From Glycocaulis sp050485565 (GTDB lineage Bacteria > Pseudomonadota > Alphaproteobacteria > Caulobacterales > Maricaulaceae): DNA of 64,000 nt. The translations under genes were made by a program, and so were the position numbers. The DNA is taken from positions 1 to 64,000 of the forward strand of contig NZ_JBJHBQ010000004.1 of the NCBI RefSeq assembly GCF_050485565.1. Reading direction: 5' to 3'. The notes below the pieces were generated by a model that had not been told where the DNA came from, ran no database searches, and saw only the letters and a program-made list of their open reading frames with translations. Position 1 is the stretch's first letter, and each line of letters opens with the position of its first letter. Below, in pieces: positions 63,864 to 64,000 of the stretch.

Positions 63864-64000
63864 TTACTCCGCAGCCTCTTCGTTGTCCGCCACACCCGCT
63901 TCGCTGTCTGCCAGACCGGCCACCATCAGCGCGAAGGCGTAGTCCTGTGCGCGTTCGCGAAGGGAGTCGAACCGGCCCGACGCCCCGCCATGGCCCGCGC
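63864..64000 (-). CDS. ptrB: Oligopeptidase B, C-terminal end (partial)
   Basis: The last ~45 codons of a gene entering from the right edge. 'GHGGASGRFDSLRE' contains the catalytic His of the S9A serine-peptidase triad, and 'DYAFALMV' follows as in oligopeptidase B. A ~20-residue acidic tail ends at TAA (63866-63864). The rest is outside the window. Confidence 0.8.
   Translation of the reverse strand, partial: AGHGGASGRFDSLRERAQDYAFALMVAGLADSEAGVADNEEAAE

Overview
The window is a GC-rich bacterial chromosome segment, most consistent with an alphaproteobacterium of the Maricaulales/Hyphomonadaceae type. This rests on the alphaproteobacterial initiator tRNA near an rrn operon, a TIGR02301-type protein, frequent GTG/TTG starts and 4-nt ATGA/GTGA gene overlaps, and a nonulosonic-acid locus like those used for flagellin glycosylation. 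I cannot name the species from sequence alone. No phage, insertion sequence or CRISPR array was seen.

Layout. (1) 1-2080: the end of an rrn operon (23S 3' end, 5S, terminator), with an opposing prolyl-4-hydroxylase-like gene lying between 5S and tRNA-fMet. (2) 2420-28000: a surface-glycan locus. It starts with an ABC-exporter-like protein whose ATPase domain is eroded, next to a 1046-aa GT-B-like protein. Then come a plus-strand set (two Gfo/Idh/MocA oxidoreductases, an unrecognised membrane-anchored protein, a PtmE-like CBS-nucleotidyltransferase) and a minus-strand set (GT2, LegB-, LegC- and LegF-like enzymes and a GT-B-like protein). The divergent plus-strand set holds neuB/legI, neuC/legG, a PglD/NeuD-like acetyltransferase, wecB and wecC. 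The minus-strand cysD-cysNC pair and a membrane-bound FlaA1/WbpM-type dehydratase close the locus. Together these encode most steps from an activated amino sugar to a CMP-legionaminic-acid-like sugar, plus UDP-ManNAcA.

(3) 28155-31000: a zinc-ribbon methyltransferase translationally coupled to a stand-alone Hen1-type RNA 3'-end 2'-O-methyltransferase, followed by a DEAD-box RNA helicase. (4) 31295-49700: housekeeping and accessory genes: an AAC(3)-I-like acetyltransferase, pckA, DUF2891, pirin, a 2OG oxygenase, an O-acetylation pair (SGNH-like plus MBOAT), FkbM, acyl-CoA carboxylase beta, an AT-richer DUF4145 insertion, TIGR02301, Nudix, aroC, a J-domain protein, pdxH, DUF1499, an MBL hydrolase and an ATP-grasp-like gene. 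Intergenic GC-rich palindromes cluster at three places.

(5) 49705-57453: an oligopeptide ABC system (two permeases and a lipoprotein binding protein, no ATPase genes here) interrupted by an antisense secreted-protein gene, then DUF3667, sppA, tRNA-Pro and tRNA-Gln. (6) 57917-63705: a seven-gene envelope-energisation operon (DUF3450, long TtpC-like ExbB, ExbB, ExbD, ExbD, TonB, TPR), closed by a strong terminator. The window ends inside an opposing oligopeptidase B gene.

The items most worth a second look are the Hen1/zinc-ribbon methyltransferase pair with no Pnkp in view, the pseudo-ABC exporter with its giant glycosyltransferase-like partner, and the unrecognised protein at 8370-9827, a candidate nonulosonic-acid transferase.
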